Shown here one piece after another: positions 24,031 to 32,397 of a stretch of DNA of 64,000 bases (positions are counted from its first letter, which is position 1; every line of letters starts with the position of its first letter). The translations under genes were made by a program, and so were the position numbers. A model generated the notes under the pieces. That model searched no databases. It was given only the letters and a program-made list of their open reading frames with translations, and was not told where the DNA came from. This DNA comes from Mycobacterium paraterrae. Lineage in GTDB: Bacteria > Actinomycetota > Actinomycetes > Mycobacteriales > Mycobacteriaceae. The stretch spans positions 3,968,001 through 4,032,000 of the forward strand of contig NZ_CP092488.2 in assembly GCF_022430545.2 (NCBI RefSeq), read 5' to 3'.

Positions 24031-25358
24031 CGCTTGCGAGTCAGCGCGTCGGCTGCCGCGTCGGCCCACTGCCGCCACTGTTCGGCGTTGGCCTTGGCCT
24101 CCTGGGCTTCCTTGATGCGGCCGGCCGCCTCGGCTTTTCGGGCCTGACGCTCGTACTGCTCGGCGCGCTCCCGGAATTGATCGGCGCGGGCCTGAGCCTC
24201 GGGGTCAGGGCCGGACGGCTCCGCGGCGTCGCGCACTTTCTTCTCGACCGCGCGCAGACGCCGCTCGAGATCGGCCGACTTCTCCCGCGGGACCTTGCCA
24301 ATCGCGTCCCACTTGTCACCGATCGCGCGCAGCGCCGCTGCGGCCGCCTTCGGATTGCTGGTGTCGATCTTCTCCGCCTCGGCGAGTAGCGCCTCTTTCG
24401 CGGCGGCGTTCGTGTGGAATTCGGCGTCCCGTTCGGCGGTGGCGGCGTTGCGGGCCTTGAAAAAGCTGTCCTGGGCGCCTTTGAAGCGCGCCCACAGTGC
24501 GTCGTCGACGTCGCGCGCCGCGCGCCCGGCAGCTTTCCAGTCCACGAGCAGCTTGCGGAATTCGGCACTGGTGGGGCCCCAGTCCGTCGAATCCACGAGT
24601 GCTTCGGCTTTCACGCAGAGCTTCTCTTTGGCCTCGCGGGCACCCGCCCGATCGCGGTCCAATTCGGCGAAGTGCGATCCGCGCCGCCGGTTGAACGTCT
24701 CCCGCGCCGCCGAGTAGCGCTTCCACAGCGCATCGTCGGTTTTGCGATCCAACCCGGTGATCGTCTTCCACTCATCGAGAATCGTGCGCAGCCGGTCGCC
24801 CGCGACCTTCCATTGCGTTGACGTGGTGGCCAGTTCCTCGGCTTCGGCGGCCAAAGCTTCCTTGCGCGCGGTCTGGGCCGCGCGATGCTCGTCGCGGCGC
24901 GTCCGGTCGGCCGCGGCCGCTTCGCTGGCGTGCTCGGCGATGGCGTTCAGGCGAGCGGCGAGCGCGTCGATGTCGCCGAGGACGTTGGCGTTGGGCAGTG
25001 TCTCGGCCAGTGCTGCGGCTGTCGCCTTGATCTTGCGGGCATCGCCGGTGCCGGCCGTCAAGCGCTCTTCAAGCAGCGCGATTTCCGTGCTGAGGTCGTC
25101 GAATCGGCGCCCGAAGTGGGCGAATGCCGCTTCGGGGTCACCGGCCTGCCAAGAGCCGACCACGCGTTCACCGGCCGAACTGATCAGCCACACCGTGCCG
25201 TCGTCGTCGACCCGACCGAACTTGTGCGGGTCGCTGGCGGGCACCGCTACTACCGGGTGAGCGGGGGGACGTGGGGTCGGCTTGGGACCTGGCCGTGGTC
25301 CCGGCCTCGGGCTCGGCCGGGCTTCCTGGGCTTCGATGTGTGGCTCGTCAGACGTCAT
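24027..25358 (-). CDS. DUF349 coiled-coil protein
   Basis: A 443-residue protein equivalent to Rv2731. A Pro/Arg-rich N-terminus precedes three DUF349 repeats recognisable by W-x2-K/A patterns (e.g. TDDALWKRYSAARETFNRRR, VDDALWARFKGAQDSFFKAR, GDKWDAIGKVPREKSADLER), then a long charged coiled coil with KAEAAGRIKEAQEAKANAEQ near the end. No signal peptide or membrane segment. Its 3' end overlaps the convergent membrane-protein gene by 4 bp. A cytoplasmic structural or RNA-associated role is plausible but unproven. Confidence 0.88.
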   Translation of the reverse strand: MTSDEPHIEAQEARPSPRPGPRPGPKPTPRPPAHPVVAVPASDPHKFGRVDDDGTVWLISSAGERVVGSWQAGDPEAAFAHFGRRFDDLSTEIALLEERLTAGTGDARKIKATAAALAETLPNANVLGDIDALAARLNAIAEHASEAAAADRTRRDEHRAAQTARKEALAAEAEELATTSTQWKVAGDRLRTILDEWKTITGLDRKTDDALWKRYSAARETFNRRRGSHFAELDRDRAGAREAKEKLCVKAEALVDSTDWGPTSAEFRKLLVDWKAAGRAARDVDDALWARFKGAQDSFFKARNAATAERDAEFHTNAAAKEALLAEAEKIDTSNPKAAAAALRAIGDKWDAIGKVPREKSADLERRLRAVEKKVRDAAEPSGPDPEAQARADQFRERAEQYERQARKAEAAGRIKEAQEAKANAEQWRQWADAAADALTRKR

Positions 25359-25826
25359 GAGCTGCCCTTACCTACCCTCCGTGCGGTTAGTGACCGCACA
25401 CCTGCCGCGCAAAGCGGCGCCGTCGAAACGAGGTACTCACACGGCACCCCATCAGTATTGAAGCAGTTTGTCGTGAGAAGCGTTCTGAGTTGGCCGCTCA
25501 GTGTCGTCGGAGCGGTCGATTCGGCGGACGGCACCGGCGTGATCGGCGGTTGGGGCAAATGGCCCCTAGGGTGGATGGTGAAACCGAGATGACTGGGCGG
25601 TGAACGATGTCTGGAATGGATCTGATCGGGCTGTGTGCCGCCCAGGGGTTCGTGATCCGCCCGGTCGCCACCAGCGCGGCAGCGACGGCCAAAATGCCGT
25701 CATACCTGAGAAAGAGCCGTCGAATCGACAACCGGGACGCGCGGCAGCGAGGTTTTCACAGCACGCGTCAGTAACGTGGCGGGAATCGGCCGTCACCCCG
25801 CCCGATGACCAGCGAGGAGGTAAGCC
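25359..25826. other. 468-bp gap between DUF349 and DMT genes
   Basis: This divergent interval holds an inverted repeat GTGCGGTTAGTGACCGCAC at 25381-25399, 23 bp upstream of the DUF349 start, which could be an operator. A 55-codon frame (25607-25774, starting MSGMDLIGLCAAQG) is open but has no clear ribosome-binding site or recognisable features; I do not call it a gene. AGGAGG lies just before the DMT start. Confidence 0.5.
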
Positions 25827-26738
25827 GTGCCGAAAGCAGAGATCGCCGCAGTGCTGGCGCTGGCCGCCGCGCTGGCGTCGGCGATCGGGAATGTAGAGCG
25901 GCAGCGATCTGCGCACGAGGTGACCGACAAGCCGGTCGGCTACCTCGCCTTGTTCCTGATGTGCTGGCGGAACCGCAGTTGGCGCATTGGTGCGCTCGCG
26001 GCCATCGCCAACTACGTATTGCAGGGCGCCGCGTTGACCCTGGGTTCCGTGATCATGGTCACCGGCCTGCAGGTGACGGCGCTGCTGTTCGCGTTGCCGA
26101 TCTACGCCCGGATGACCCGACAGCCGGTCAGCCGGTGGGAGTGGGCCTGGGCAGTGGTGCTGGCGGGGTCGCTGGCCGTCGTGGTCACCGTGGGTAATCC
26201 GGTCGCCGGGTACTCGCGGGCTTCCTGGCACACCTGGCTCATCGTGGCCGCCGTCCTGGGCCCGTTGTTCGGGCTGTGCCTCCTGGGTGCTCGCAAATGG
26301 CCCAACGGGACGATCGGTGCGGTGTTGTTGGCGGCCGTGTCCGGGGCCTCGCTGGGTTTGTTCGCGGTGCTGGTCAAGGGTGCCGCCGAGGCCGCTGAGA
26401 AAGGCATCGTGGCGCTGCTCGCCGCCCCGGAGCTCTACGCGTCCATCGTCGCGGCCGTCACGGGGATGGTGTTGCAGCAGTCGGCTTACCGCGGCGGCCC
26501 GCTCAACGCGTCCATGCCGACCATGACCGTGGCGAAGCCGGTCGCGGGCTCGCTGCTGGGCGTCGCCGTGCTCGGCGAAACGCTGCAGCCGGGCGAGGAG
26601 CGGGTGGTCGTGCTCGCCGTCGCGGTGGTGCTCACGGTGATCGCCACCGCCGCCCTCGCGCGCGGTGAGGCTGAAACCGTGCAGGGGTACAACGACGACG
26701 TTGCCACCGGACGACTGCTGGCGATTTCCGACCGTTAG
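25827..26738 (+). CDS. DMT-family (EamA-like) membrane transporter
   Basis: A 303-residue integral membrane protein equivalent to Rv2729c, with about nine to ten hydrophobic helices and the overall pattern of the drug/metabolite transporter superfamily: PKAEIAAVLALAAALASAIG, VITVTGLQVTALLFALPIY-like helices, and a final VVVLAVAVVLTVIATAALAR. GTG 25827 follows GCGAGGAGGTAAGCC, a strong ribosome-binding site. Substrate unknown. It ends 10 bp before the Rv2728c-like gene, starting an operon that continues through miaA and dapF. Confidence 0.85.
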   Translation: MPKAEIAAVLALAAALASAIGNVERQRSAHEVTDKPVGYLALFLMCWRNRSWRIGALAAIANYVLQGAALTLGSVIMVTGLQVTALLFALPIYARMTRQPVSRWEWAWAVVLAGSLAVVVTVGNPVAGYSRASWHTWLIVAAVLGPLFGLCLLGARKWPNGTIGAVLLAAVSGASLGLFAVLVKGAAEAAEKGIVALLAAPELYASIVAAVTGMVLQQSAYRGGPLNASMPTMTVAKPVAGSLLGVAVLGETLQPGEERVVVLAVAVVLTVIATAALARGEAETVQGYNDDVATGRLLAISDR

Positions 26739-26748
26739 TTTTGATGGC

Positions 26749-27435
26749 GTGCTGAGCGCCATCTCGATCATCCCGTCAGCGCCGGTACTCGTTCCCGAGC
26801 TGGCCGGCGCTGCCGCCGGTGAGGTCGCTGAATTGCGGGCGGCAATGGTCGCCGCGGCAGGCGCGCTGCCACCTCGCTGGGTCGTTGTCGGGGTGGGCGC
26901 CGCGGACGACGTCGTCGGCTCCGACGGTGTCGGGACATTCGCGGGTTACGGCGCCGACGTGGTGGTGCACCTTTCGCCAGGTGCGAGCGGCCCGCCTACG
27001 CCAATGCCCCTGTGCGCGTTGGTCGCCGGCTGGATCCGGTTGCAGGCCCAACCAGACGCGGTGGCGGAGGTTCGGGTCTACGCCGACGGCCATGATGCCG
27101 CGGCCGCGGTCGCGTTCGGCCGGCAACTGCGCAGCGAGATCGACGGGTGGTCCGAGCCGACCGGGGTGCTGGTGGTCGCCGACGGCACCCACACGTTGAC
27201 GCCGGCTGCGCCCGGGGGATACCAGCCCGCCGACGTCGATGTGCAGCGCGCGCTGGACGACGCCTTGGCATGCGGGGATGTCGCGGCACTGTCCCGGCTA
27301 CCCGCGCAAGTGCGGGGACGGGTCGCCTTTGGCGTACTGGCCGGGTTGGCCCAACCGATGCCGCGGTCGGCCAAGGAGCTTCACCGGGCGGCGCCCTACG
27401 GAGTCGGGTACTTCGCCGGCGTCTGGCAGCCGTGA
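26749..27435 (+). CDS. Class III extradiol dioxygenase-like protein (Rv2728c-like)
   Basis: A 228-residue protein from GTG 26749. The opening SAISIIPSAPVLVPELAG and closing KELHRAAPYGVGYFAGVW resemble the LigB-like class III extradiol dioxygenase fold, in which His and Glu hold iron. Metal ligands are not all evident, so catalysis is uncertain. Its stop overlaps the miaA start (GTGA), a conserved mycobacterial arrangement, so a role connected with tRNA modification is possible but is inference. Confidence 0.8.
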   Translation: MLSAISIIPSAPVLVPELAGAAAGEVAELRAAMVAAAGALPPRWVVVGVGAADDVVGSDGVGTFAGYGADVVVHLSPGASGPPTPMPLCALVAGWIRLQAQPDAVAEVRVYADGHDAAAAVAFGRQLRSEIDGWSEPTGVLVVADGTHTLTPAAPGGYQPADVDVQRALDDALACGDVAALSRLPAQVRGRVAFGVLAGLAQPMPRSAKELHRAAPYGVGYFAGVWQP

Positions 27436-28343
27436 GGCCGCTGGCCATCGTCGGGCCGACCGGAACCGGCAAATCCCAACTGGCTCTTGATGTTGCGGAG
27501 CGGCTCGACGGAGAGGCGGAGATCGTCAATGCCGACGCGATGCAGTTCTACCGCGGCATGGACATCGGCACCGCGAAACTTCCCGTCGAACAGCGCCGCG
27601 GAATCCCGCACCATCAGCTCGACGTCCTCGATGTCACCGCCACCGCGACCGTCGCGCGTTACCAGCGCGATGCCGCCGCCGACGTCGAGGCGATAGCGTC
27701 GCGCGGCAAGGTTCCGATCCTGGTGGGCGGTTCGATGCTCTACATCCAGTCGCTGCTCGACGACTGGTCCTTTCCCGCGACCGATCCCGCGGTGCGGGCG
27801 AAGTGGGAGCAGCGGCTCGGCGACATCGGCGTCAGTGCCCTGCATGCCGAGCTTGCCGAGCGCGATCCGGCCGCCGCCGCCTCCATCCTGGCCACCGACG
27901 GCCGGCGCATCGTCCGGGCGCTGGAAGTGGTGGAATTGACCGGCCAACCGTTCGCCGCGTCGGCGCCCGTGATCGGCACGCCCCGATGGGACACCGCCAT
28001 CATCGGATTGGATTGCGAGACAGGGCTGCTCGACCAGCGGCTGGCCCAGCGCACCGAGACGATGTTCGCCGAAGGCCTGGTCGACGAGGTGATCGGTCTG
28101 CTCGACCGTGGGCTGCGCGACGGTGTCACCGCGTCGCGAGCGCTGGGTTACGCGCAGGTGCTCGACGATCTCGACGCCGGTGGTACGGGCGCCGCAGCCC
28201 GGGAGCCGACCTTCATCGGTACTCGCCGCTACGTCCGTCGCCAACGGTCCTGGTTTCGCCGCGACCACCGCATTCATTGGCTGGATGCGGCCGCGGACGG
28301 CAACGACGAGGCCGCATTGAGGCAGTGGCGCCACGTATCCTGA
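27432..28343 (+). CDS. miaA: tRNA dimethylallyltransferase MiaA
   Basis: A 303-residue enzyme that puts an isopentenyl group on A37 of tRNAs reading UNN codons. The P-loop GPTGTGKS is at residues 8-15, followed by EIVNADAMQFYRGMDIGTAK (catalytic Asp), ...VLVGGSMLYIQSLLDDW and RALGYAQVLDDL. The C-terminus holds TRRYVRRQRSWFRRD. The GTG at 27432 overlaps the preceding stop by 3 nt. DapF follows 4 bp later. MiaB (21779) completes the modification. Confidence 0.96.
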   Translation: MRPLAIVGPTGTGKSQLALDVAERLDGEAEIVNADAMQFYRGMDIGTAKLPVEQRRGIPHHQLDVLDVTATATVARYQRDAAADVEAIASRGKVPILVGGSMLYIQSLLDDWSFPATDPAVRAKWEQRLGDIGVSALHAELAERDPAAAASILATDGRRIVRALEVVELTGQPFAASAPVIGTPRWDTAIIGLDCETGLLDQRLAQRTETMFAEGLVDEVIGLLDRGLRDGVTASRALGYAQVLDDLDAGGTGAAAREPTFIGTRRYVRRQRSWFRRDHRIHWLDAAADGNDEAALRQWRHVS

Positions 28344-28347
28344 GCTG

Positions 28348-29223
28348 GTGATCCGTTTCGCCAAGGGACACGGCACCGAGAACGACTTCGTGCTGCTCGA
28401 TGACCTGGACGCCGCGTTGGCGTTGACCCCGCAGCTGGTGTCGGCATTGTGCGACCGGCGCCGCGGCCTGGGCGCCGACGGGGTGCTGCGTGTCACCACC
28501 GCCGGCGCGGCGCTGGCGGCCGGGGTGCTCGATCGGACTCCCGACGGAGTGAATCTCGACGACTGGTACATGGATTACCGCAATGCCGACGGCTCGGTCG
28601 CGCAGATGTGCGGCAACGGTGTGCGCGTTTTCGCGCACTACCTGAGGGCCGCCGGCTTGGAATCCCGCGATGAGTTCGTTGTCGGGTCGCTGGCCGGTCC
28701 TCGCCCGGTGGTGATGCATCACGTCGGCGCGGCCAACGCCGACGTCCGGGTAGACATGGGCAAGGCCAACCGGCTGGGCCCGGGACAGGCAGTCGTCGAC
28801 GGCCGAACGTTCAACGGCTTGGCGGTCGACGTAGGCAACCCGCACCTGGCGTGTGTCGACTCCGCGCTGACGGCCGAGACGCTGGCCGAAATCGACGTCG
28901 CCGCGCCCGTGAGTTTCGACCACGGTCAGTTCCCCGACGGGGTCAACGTCGAGATCCTCACCGCCCCGAACGACAGTGTGGTGAGCATGCGGGTGCACGA
29001 GCGGGGTGTGGGTGAAACCCGCTCCTGCGGAACAGGAACCGTCGCGGCCACGGTGGCGGCGCTGTCGCACGGCGGCGCAGCCACCGGAACCCTCACCGTG
29101 CGAGTGCCCGGCGGCGACGTCGTCGTCACCGTCACCGAAGCGACCAGCTATCTGCGCGGGCCCTCGGTGCTAGTGGCGCGCGGCGAACTCAGCGAGGAAT
29201 GGTGGCAGAGCGCGCAAGGTTAA
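28348..29223 (+). CDS. dapF: Diaminopimelate epimerase DapF
   Basis: A 291-residue cofactor-independent racemase converting LL- to meso-diaminopimelate for lysine and peptidoglycan. Both active-site cysteines are visible: Cys in AQMCGNGVRVFAHY (about residue 90) and Cys in GVGETRSCGTGTVAA (about 230). FAKGHGTENDFVLLDD at the N-terminus is typical of the family. The GTG at 28348 follows miaA by 4 bp. Confidence 0.97.
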   Translation: MIRFAKGHGTENDFVLLDDLDAALALTPQLVSALCDRRRGLGADGVLRVTTAGAALAAGVLDRTPDGVNLDDWYMDYRNADGSVAQMCGNGVRVFAHYLRAAGLESRDEFVVGSLAGPRPVVMHHVGAANADVRVDMGKANRLGPGQAVVDGRTFNGLAVDVGNPHLACVDSALTAETLAEIDVAAPVSFDHGQFPDGVNVEILTAPNDSVVSMRVHERGVGETRSCGTGTVAATVAALSHGGAATGTLTVRVPGGDVVVTVTEATSYLRGPSVLVARGELSEEWWQSAQG

Positions 29224-29269
29224 ATAGGATGCGTGCCGCCGCATGTGCGGGCACCATGTGACATTGCCT

Positions 29270-30691
29270 ATGACATATCCCGACATTCCTGACATCCCGA
29301 GCACGGGAGACCTTGCGCTCGACGACCGCGCCGCGCTGCGCCGTGTCGCCGGGCTATCCACCGAACTCACCGACATCTCCGAGGTCGAGTACCGCCAGCT
29401 GCGACTCGAGCGGGTGGTGCTGGTCGGGGTGTGGACCGATGGCAGCGCCGCGGACGCCGATGCGAGCCTCGCCGAGTTGGCTGCCCTGGCCGAGACCGCC
29501 GGGTCGCAGGTGCTCGAAGGCATGGTCCAGCGGCGCACCAAGCCAGACCCCTCGACCTACATCGGGTCCGGTAAGGCCGCCGAATTGCGCGACGTAGTGT
29601 CGGCGACCGGCGCCGACACGGTCATCTGCGACGGTGAGCTGTCACCGGCACAGTTAACCGCGCTGGAGAAGGCGGTCAAGGTAAAGGTCATCGACCGAAC
29701 CGCGTTGATTCTGGACATCTTCGCCCAGCACGCCACCAGCCGAGAAGGCAAGGCACAGGTGTCGCTGGCGCAGATGGAGTACATGTTGCCCCGCCTGCGT
29801 GGCTGGGGCGAGTCGATGTCGCGGCAGGCCGGTGGTCGAGCCGGCGGCAGCGGCGGAGGTGTGGGTCTACGCGGCCCCGGTGAAACCAAGATCGAGACCG
29901 ATCGCCGTCGTATCCGCGAACGAATGTCAAAGCTGCGACGCGACATTCGCGACATGAAGCAGGTCCGCGACACCCAGCGCAGCCGCCGGCGCAAGAGCGA
30001 GGCGCCTTCGATCGCGATCGTCGGCTACACCAACGCCGGCAAATCCAGTCTGCTGAACGCACTGACCGGCGCTGGGGTGCTGGTACAGGACGCGTTGTTC
30101 GCAACGCTCGAACCCACCACCCGCCGCGCGGAATTCGAGGACGGGCGGCCGTTCGTCATCAGTGACACGGTCGGCTTCGTGCGGCATCTGCCGACTCAGT
30201 TGGTCGAGGCGTTCCGCTCCACGCTGGAAGAAGTCGTCGACGCCGACCTGCTGGTGCACGTCGTCGACGGCTCTGACGTCAACCCGCTGGCGCAGATCAG
30301 CGCGGTCCGCCAGGTGGTCTCAGAGGTGTTCGCCGACCATCACCTAGACCCTGGCGGCGCGGCGCCGCAGGAGCTCATCGTGGTCAACAAGATCGATGCC
30401 GCAAGCGATTTGGCTTTGGCCAAATTGCGTCGCGCATTGCCGGGAGCGGCATTCGTCTCGGCGCGCACCGGCGACGGGATCGAGGGGTTGCGTCGGCGAT
30501 TGGCCGAGCTGGCCGCGCCGACGGACACCGCCGTGGACGTGGTGATCCCTTACGACCGTGGTGACCTCGTTTCCCGTGTGCATGCTGACGGCCGGGTGCA
30601 GGAGACGGAGCACATCGGTGACGGGACGCGGATCAAGGCTCGAGTGCCGGTCGCCTTGGCCGCGCTGCTGCGGCAATTTTCGGCGACCTGA
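29270..30691 (+). CDS. hflX: Ribosome-associated GTPase HflX
   Basis: A 473-residue GTPase that splits stalled or stress-arrested ribosomes. The HflX N-terminal domain includes KPDPSTYIGSGKAAELRDVV and VKVIDRTALILDIFAQHA; a glycine-rich linker (GGRAGGSGGGVGLRGPGETK) follows. The G domain has G1 GYTNAGKSS (about 256), G3 DTVGFVRHLP (about 300) and G4 VVNKIDAA. ATG 29270 (MTYPDIP) matches the M. tuberculosis start; an upstream in-frame ATG at 29243 lacks support. A strong hairpin terminator follows. Confidence 0.95.
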   Translation: MTYPDIPDIPSTGDLALDDRAALRRVAGLSTELTDISEVEYRQLRLERVVLVGVWTDGSAADADASLAELAALAETAGSQVLEGMVQRRTKPDPSTYIGSGKAAELRDVVSATGADTVICDGELSPAQLTALEKAVKVKVIDRTALILDIFAQHATSREGKAQVSLAQMEYMLPRLRGWGESMSRQAGGRAGGSGGGVGLRGPGETKIETDRRRIRERMSKLRRDIRDMKQVRDTQRSRRRKSEAPSIAIVGYTNAGKSSLLNALTGAGVLVQDALFATLEPTTRRAEFEDGRPFVISDTVGFVRHLPTQLVEAFRSTLEEVVDADLLVHVVDGSDVNPLAQISAVRQVVSEVFADHHLDPGGAAPQELIVVNKIDAASDLALAKLRRALPGAAFVSARTGDGIEGLRRRLAELAAPTDTAVDVVIPYDRGDLVSRVHADGRVQETEHIGDGTRIKARVPVALAALLRQFSAT

Positions 30692-30709
30692 AAAGGCTTG
30701 CCAGACAAC

Positions 30710-30746
30710 AGAAAAGCGCCGGAGTCCCCCACTCCGGCGCTTTTCT
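30710..30746. terminator. Bidirectional hairpin terminator
   Basis: AGAAAAGCGCCGGAGT (30710-30725) and its exact reverse complement (30731-30746) flank a CCCCC loop: a perfect 16-bp stem with A/T-rich outer ends that give T-tracts in both directions. It lies between convergent hflX and the secreted-protein gene ending at 30758 and should serve both. Confidence 0.92.
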
Positions 30747-30757
30747 GCTTAGTAGCG

Positions 30758-31522
30758 TTAGAACAGGCCGCCGAGGTCCAGACCGCCGGTGAGAAGCGAC
30801 GTGAGGTCACTGAGCACGGTGGAGAAATCGGTGGTGAGGTTCGTGCCCAGGCCGCTGAAGCTGTCACCGAGGGCGGTGAGGAGCGTAGTGAGGTCGCCAA
30901 GGCTGCTGGTGTCGCCCGACAGAGCAACCAGGTAGCCCTCGAAATCACTGGCCGCCAGGGCGAAGTCCGCGTTGGCAATCGTGGTCAGATCCGTGTCGAA
31001 CGCCGGCGTACCCACGGCAGCAGCGAGGTCTGCGGCGGTGAGGTCGGTGCTGGCCGGAATCGGCACGAAATCCGCGTTGAAGATCGCCAGTAACTCGGCT
31101 TGTGACGCGCTGCTGGTGACGCCCACGAGCTGGTTCACCTGGTCCTCGGCGACGAGACCGTCGAGGAACAGCGCCTCGAACGCCCGGCTCTCGGCGCCGT
31201 TGAACGCCCCGCTGTAGATGGGCTCGGCGCCAGTGGCGTCGAGCAGGGTGGTCGCCTGGCTGGCGCCGAGCGCGCTCGCCAGATCGTTGTACAGCGTCGC
31301 TTCTGCGCCGGTCGGTCCCAACACGTCGTTCCAGAAGGCGTTGTCGAGGGTGCCTTCGTCGAGCAGGAGCGTCGCGTCAGTCACGTCCACCAGCGCGACA
31401 TCGTGATGCTGTACCGGCACGCCTTGAGCCTGGACTGAGTCGTGGTAGGGCAGCGACCCGAAGAGTCCCGCCGCGGTCAAGGCACCAGCGGCGATGAGAG
31501 TGTGTCTGGTTACAGCCTTCAT
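30758..31522 (-). CDS. Secreted low-complexity protein of unknown function
   Basis: A 254-residue protein from ATG 31522, preceded by GGGGAAGGGAAATC. The signal peptide MKAVTRHTLIAAGALTAAGLFGSLP is clear, with cleavage near VQA-QG. The mature part has no Cys and almost no Lys/Arg and is Ala/Leu/Thr/Asp rich (SALGASQATTLLDATG, TTLLTALGDSFSGLGTNLTT), ending in GGLDLGGLF with a C-terminal aromatic residue. It resembles PE/PPE-like or other exported mycobacterial low-complexity proteins; I cannot assign a family. Confidence 0.75.
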   Translation of the reverse strand: MKAVTRHTLIAAGALTAAGLFGSLPYHDSVQAQGVPVQHHDVALVDVTDATLLLDEGTLDNAFWNDVLGPTGAEATLYNDLASALGASQATTLLDATGAEPIYSGAFNGAESRAFEALFLDGLVAEDQVNQLVGVTSSASQAELLAIFNADFVPIPASTDLTAADLAAAVGTPAFDTDLTTIANADFALAASDFEGYLVALSGDTSSLGDLTTLLTALGDSFSGLGTNLTTDFSTVLSDLTSLLTGGLDLGGLF

Positions 31523-31691
31523 GATTTCCCTTCCCCTGCACTTGTGCGGGCTGTGCGCGTTACTGCCGCCCCGTCCTCCCCGTAAGGACGCCTGAAAGCT
31601 CTCAGGTTGACTTAAGCTACCGCCTAAGATTTGTGTGAGTAAAGGATATTGTCGGAAAACTTTTGGACTTTTTTCGGTAGTCGATTGATGC

Positions 31692-31714
31692 TGGCCGAAG
31701 GTTTTTTTCGGCCA
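31692..31714. terminator. Weak hairpin in the gap 31523-31793
   Basis: TGGCCGAA (31692-31699) pairs with TTCGGCCA (31707-31714) around a T-rich loop. It lies 80 bp past the stop of the minus-strand gene at 31794 and could end its transcript. The rest of this 271-bp gap is unusually A/T-rich for the genome and probably holds the promoter of the secreted-protein gene. Confidence 0.35.
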
Positions 31715-31793
31715 TCTCAAACCGCGCAGCCGGCATAAGGTGGCGCAATATTAAAGCTCAGTGAAGTTTCAGGAATGTGCGCGTTTTATCGGA

Positions 31794-32300
31794 CTACTCG
31801 ACCAGTTCAAACACGTCTTCAGCGGAGGTCATCAGGACGTGCGTCGCGAGCTGATGGTTCAGCTCGTCGAGCCGCCCCTCGTCGGCTTGGCTGCGCTCGG
31901 GTTTCGCAGTCAGGCGGAAGAATTCGTCGGTGATGAAGCCGTGGCGCATCAGCAGCGTCGCGGTGCGGCCCTTGACCGTGACGTGAAAGGCGAACCCTTG
32001 CAATATCGGGCCCCGGTCCGGTCGTGCCAGGTTGGCGTCGACGCAATATCGGCCGTCGGTGACGGCGCGGGTGACGGCCTCTATCCCGTCGCGGATCCCG
32101 GGCTCGTCGATTGCGACGCGAATGGCGATCGATCGCCGCTGCGGTGGGTGATTGGGGGAGAGCGCGGCGAATGCCCGCTGCAGCACTTTAAGGGCGGCGG
32201 CAACCCCTACCCGGGAGCGCGGCCCGGCGTAACACAGCATGTCGGTGTAGGAAAACTCGAGCAGTTGCCCGCGTTCCCGCACCAGGATCGTGTCGTCCAT
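31794..32300 (-). CDS. Hypothetical protein, family not recognised
   Basis: A 168-residue soluble protein from ATG 32300 (MDDTILVRERGQLLEFSYTD). It has no signal peptide or membrane segment, two Cys, and mixed alpha/beta character; the C-terminal third (RLTAKPERSQADEGRLDELN) is charged and helical. I do not recognise a domain. It is divergent from fadE20, and the palindrome at 32335 lies in the shared gap, so both may answer to the same regulator (inference). Confidence 0.72.
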   Translation of the reverse strand: MDDTILVRERGQLLEFSYTDMLCYAGPRSRVGVAAALKVLQRAFAALSPNHPPQRRSIAIRVAIDEPGIRDGIEAVTRAVTDGRYCVDANLARPDRGPILQGFAFHVTVKGRTATLLMRHGFITDEFFRLTAKPERSQADEGRLDELNHQLATHVLMTSAEDVFELVE

Positions 32301-32334
32301 CTGGCGACTCTAGGCCCGCACTGCCACCCCGGCC

Positions 32335-32354
32335 TACCAACCATCTGGTTGGTA
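32335..32354. promoter_or_regulatory. 20-bp palindrome, probable TetR-type operator
   Basis: TACCAACCATCTGGTTGGTA has perfect 9-bp half-sites around a 2-bp centre. It is 35 bp upstream of the 31794-32300 gene start and 44 bp upstream of fadE20. Size and symmetry suit a TetR-family repressor of acyl-CoA genes. No regulator gene is adjacent. Confidence 0.75.
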
Positions 32355-32397
32355 TATGTTGAGCGGCAGTGTTCCCAACTTGCCGGAGGTCCATTTC

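Noticed and set aside
25607..25774. 55-codon frame MSGMDLIGLCAAQG...
   Set aside because: No good ribosome-binding site, domain or coupling; kept only as a note in the intergenic entry.
25566..26771. 401-codon frame antisense to the DMT transporter
   Set aside because: His/Gln/Arg-rich shadow composition; the plus-strand frame has AGGAGG and membrane helices.
31605..31630. IdeR-like iron box upstream of the 30758-31522 gene
   Set aside because: Only half-site-like TTAGG/CTTAAG fragments match; too many mismatches to the 19-bp consensus.
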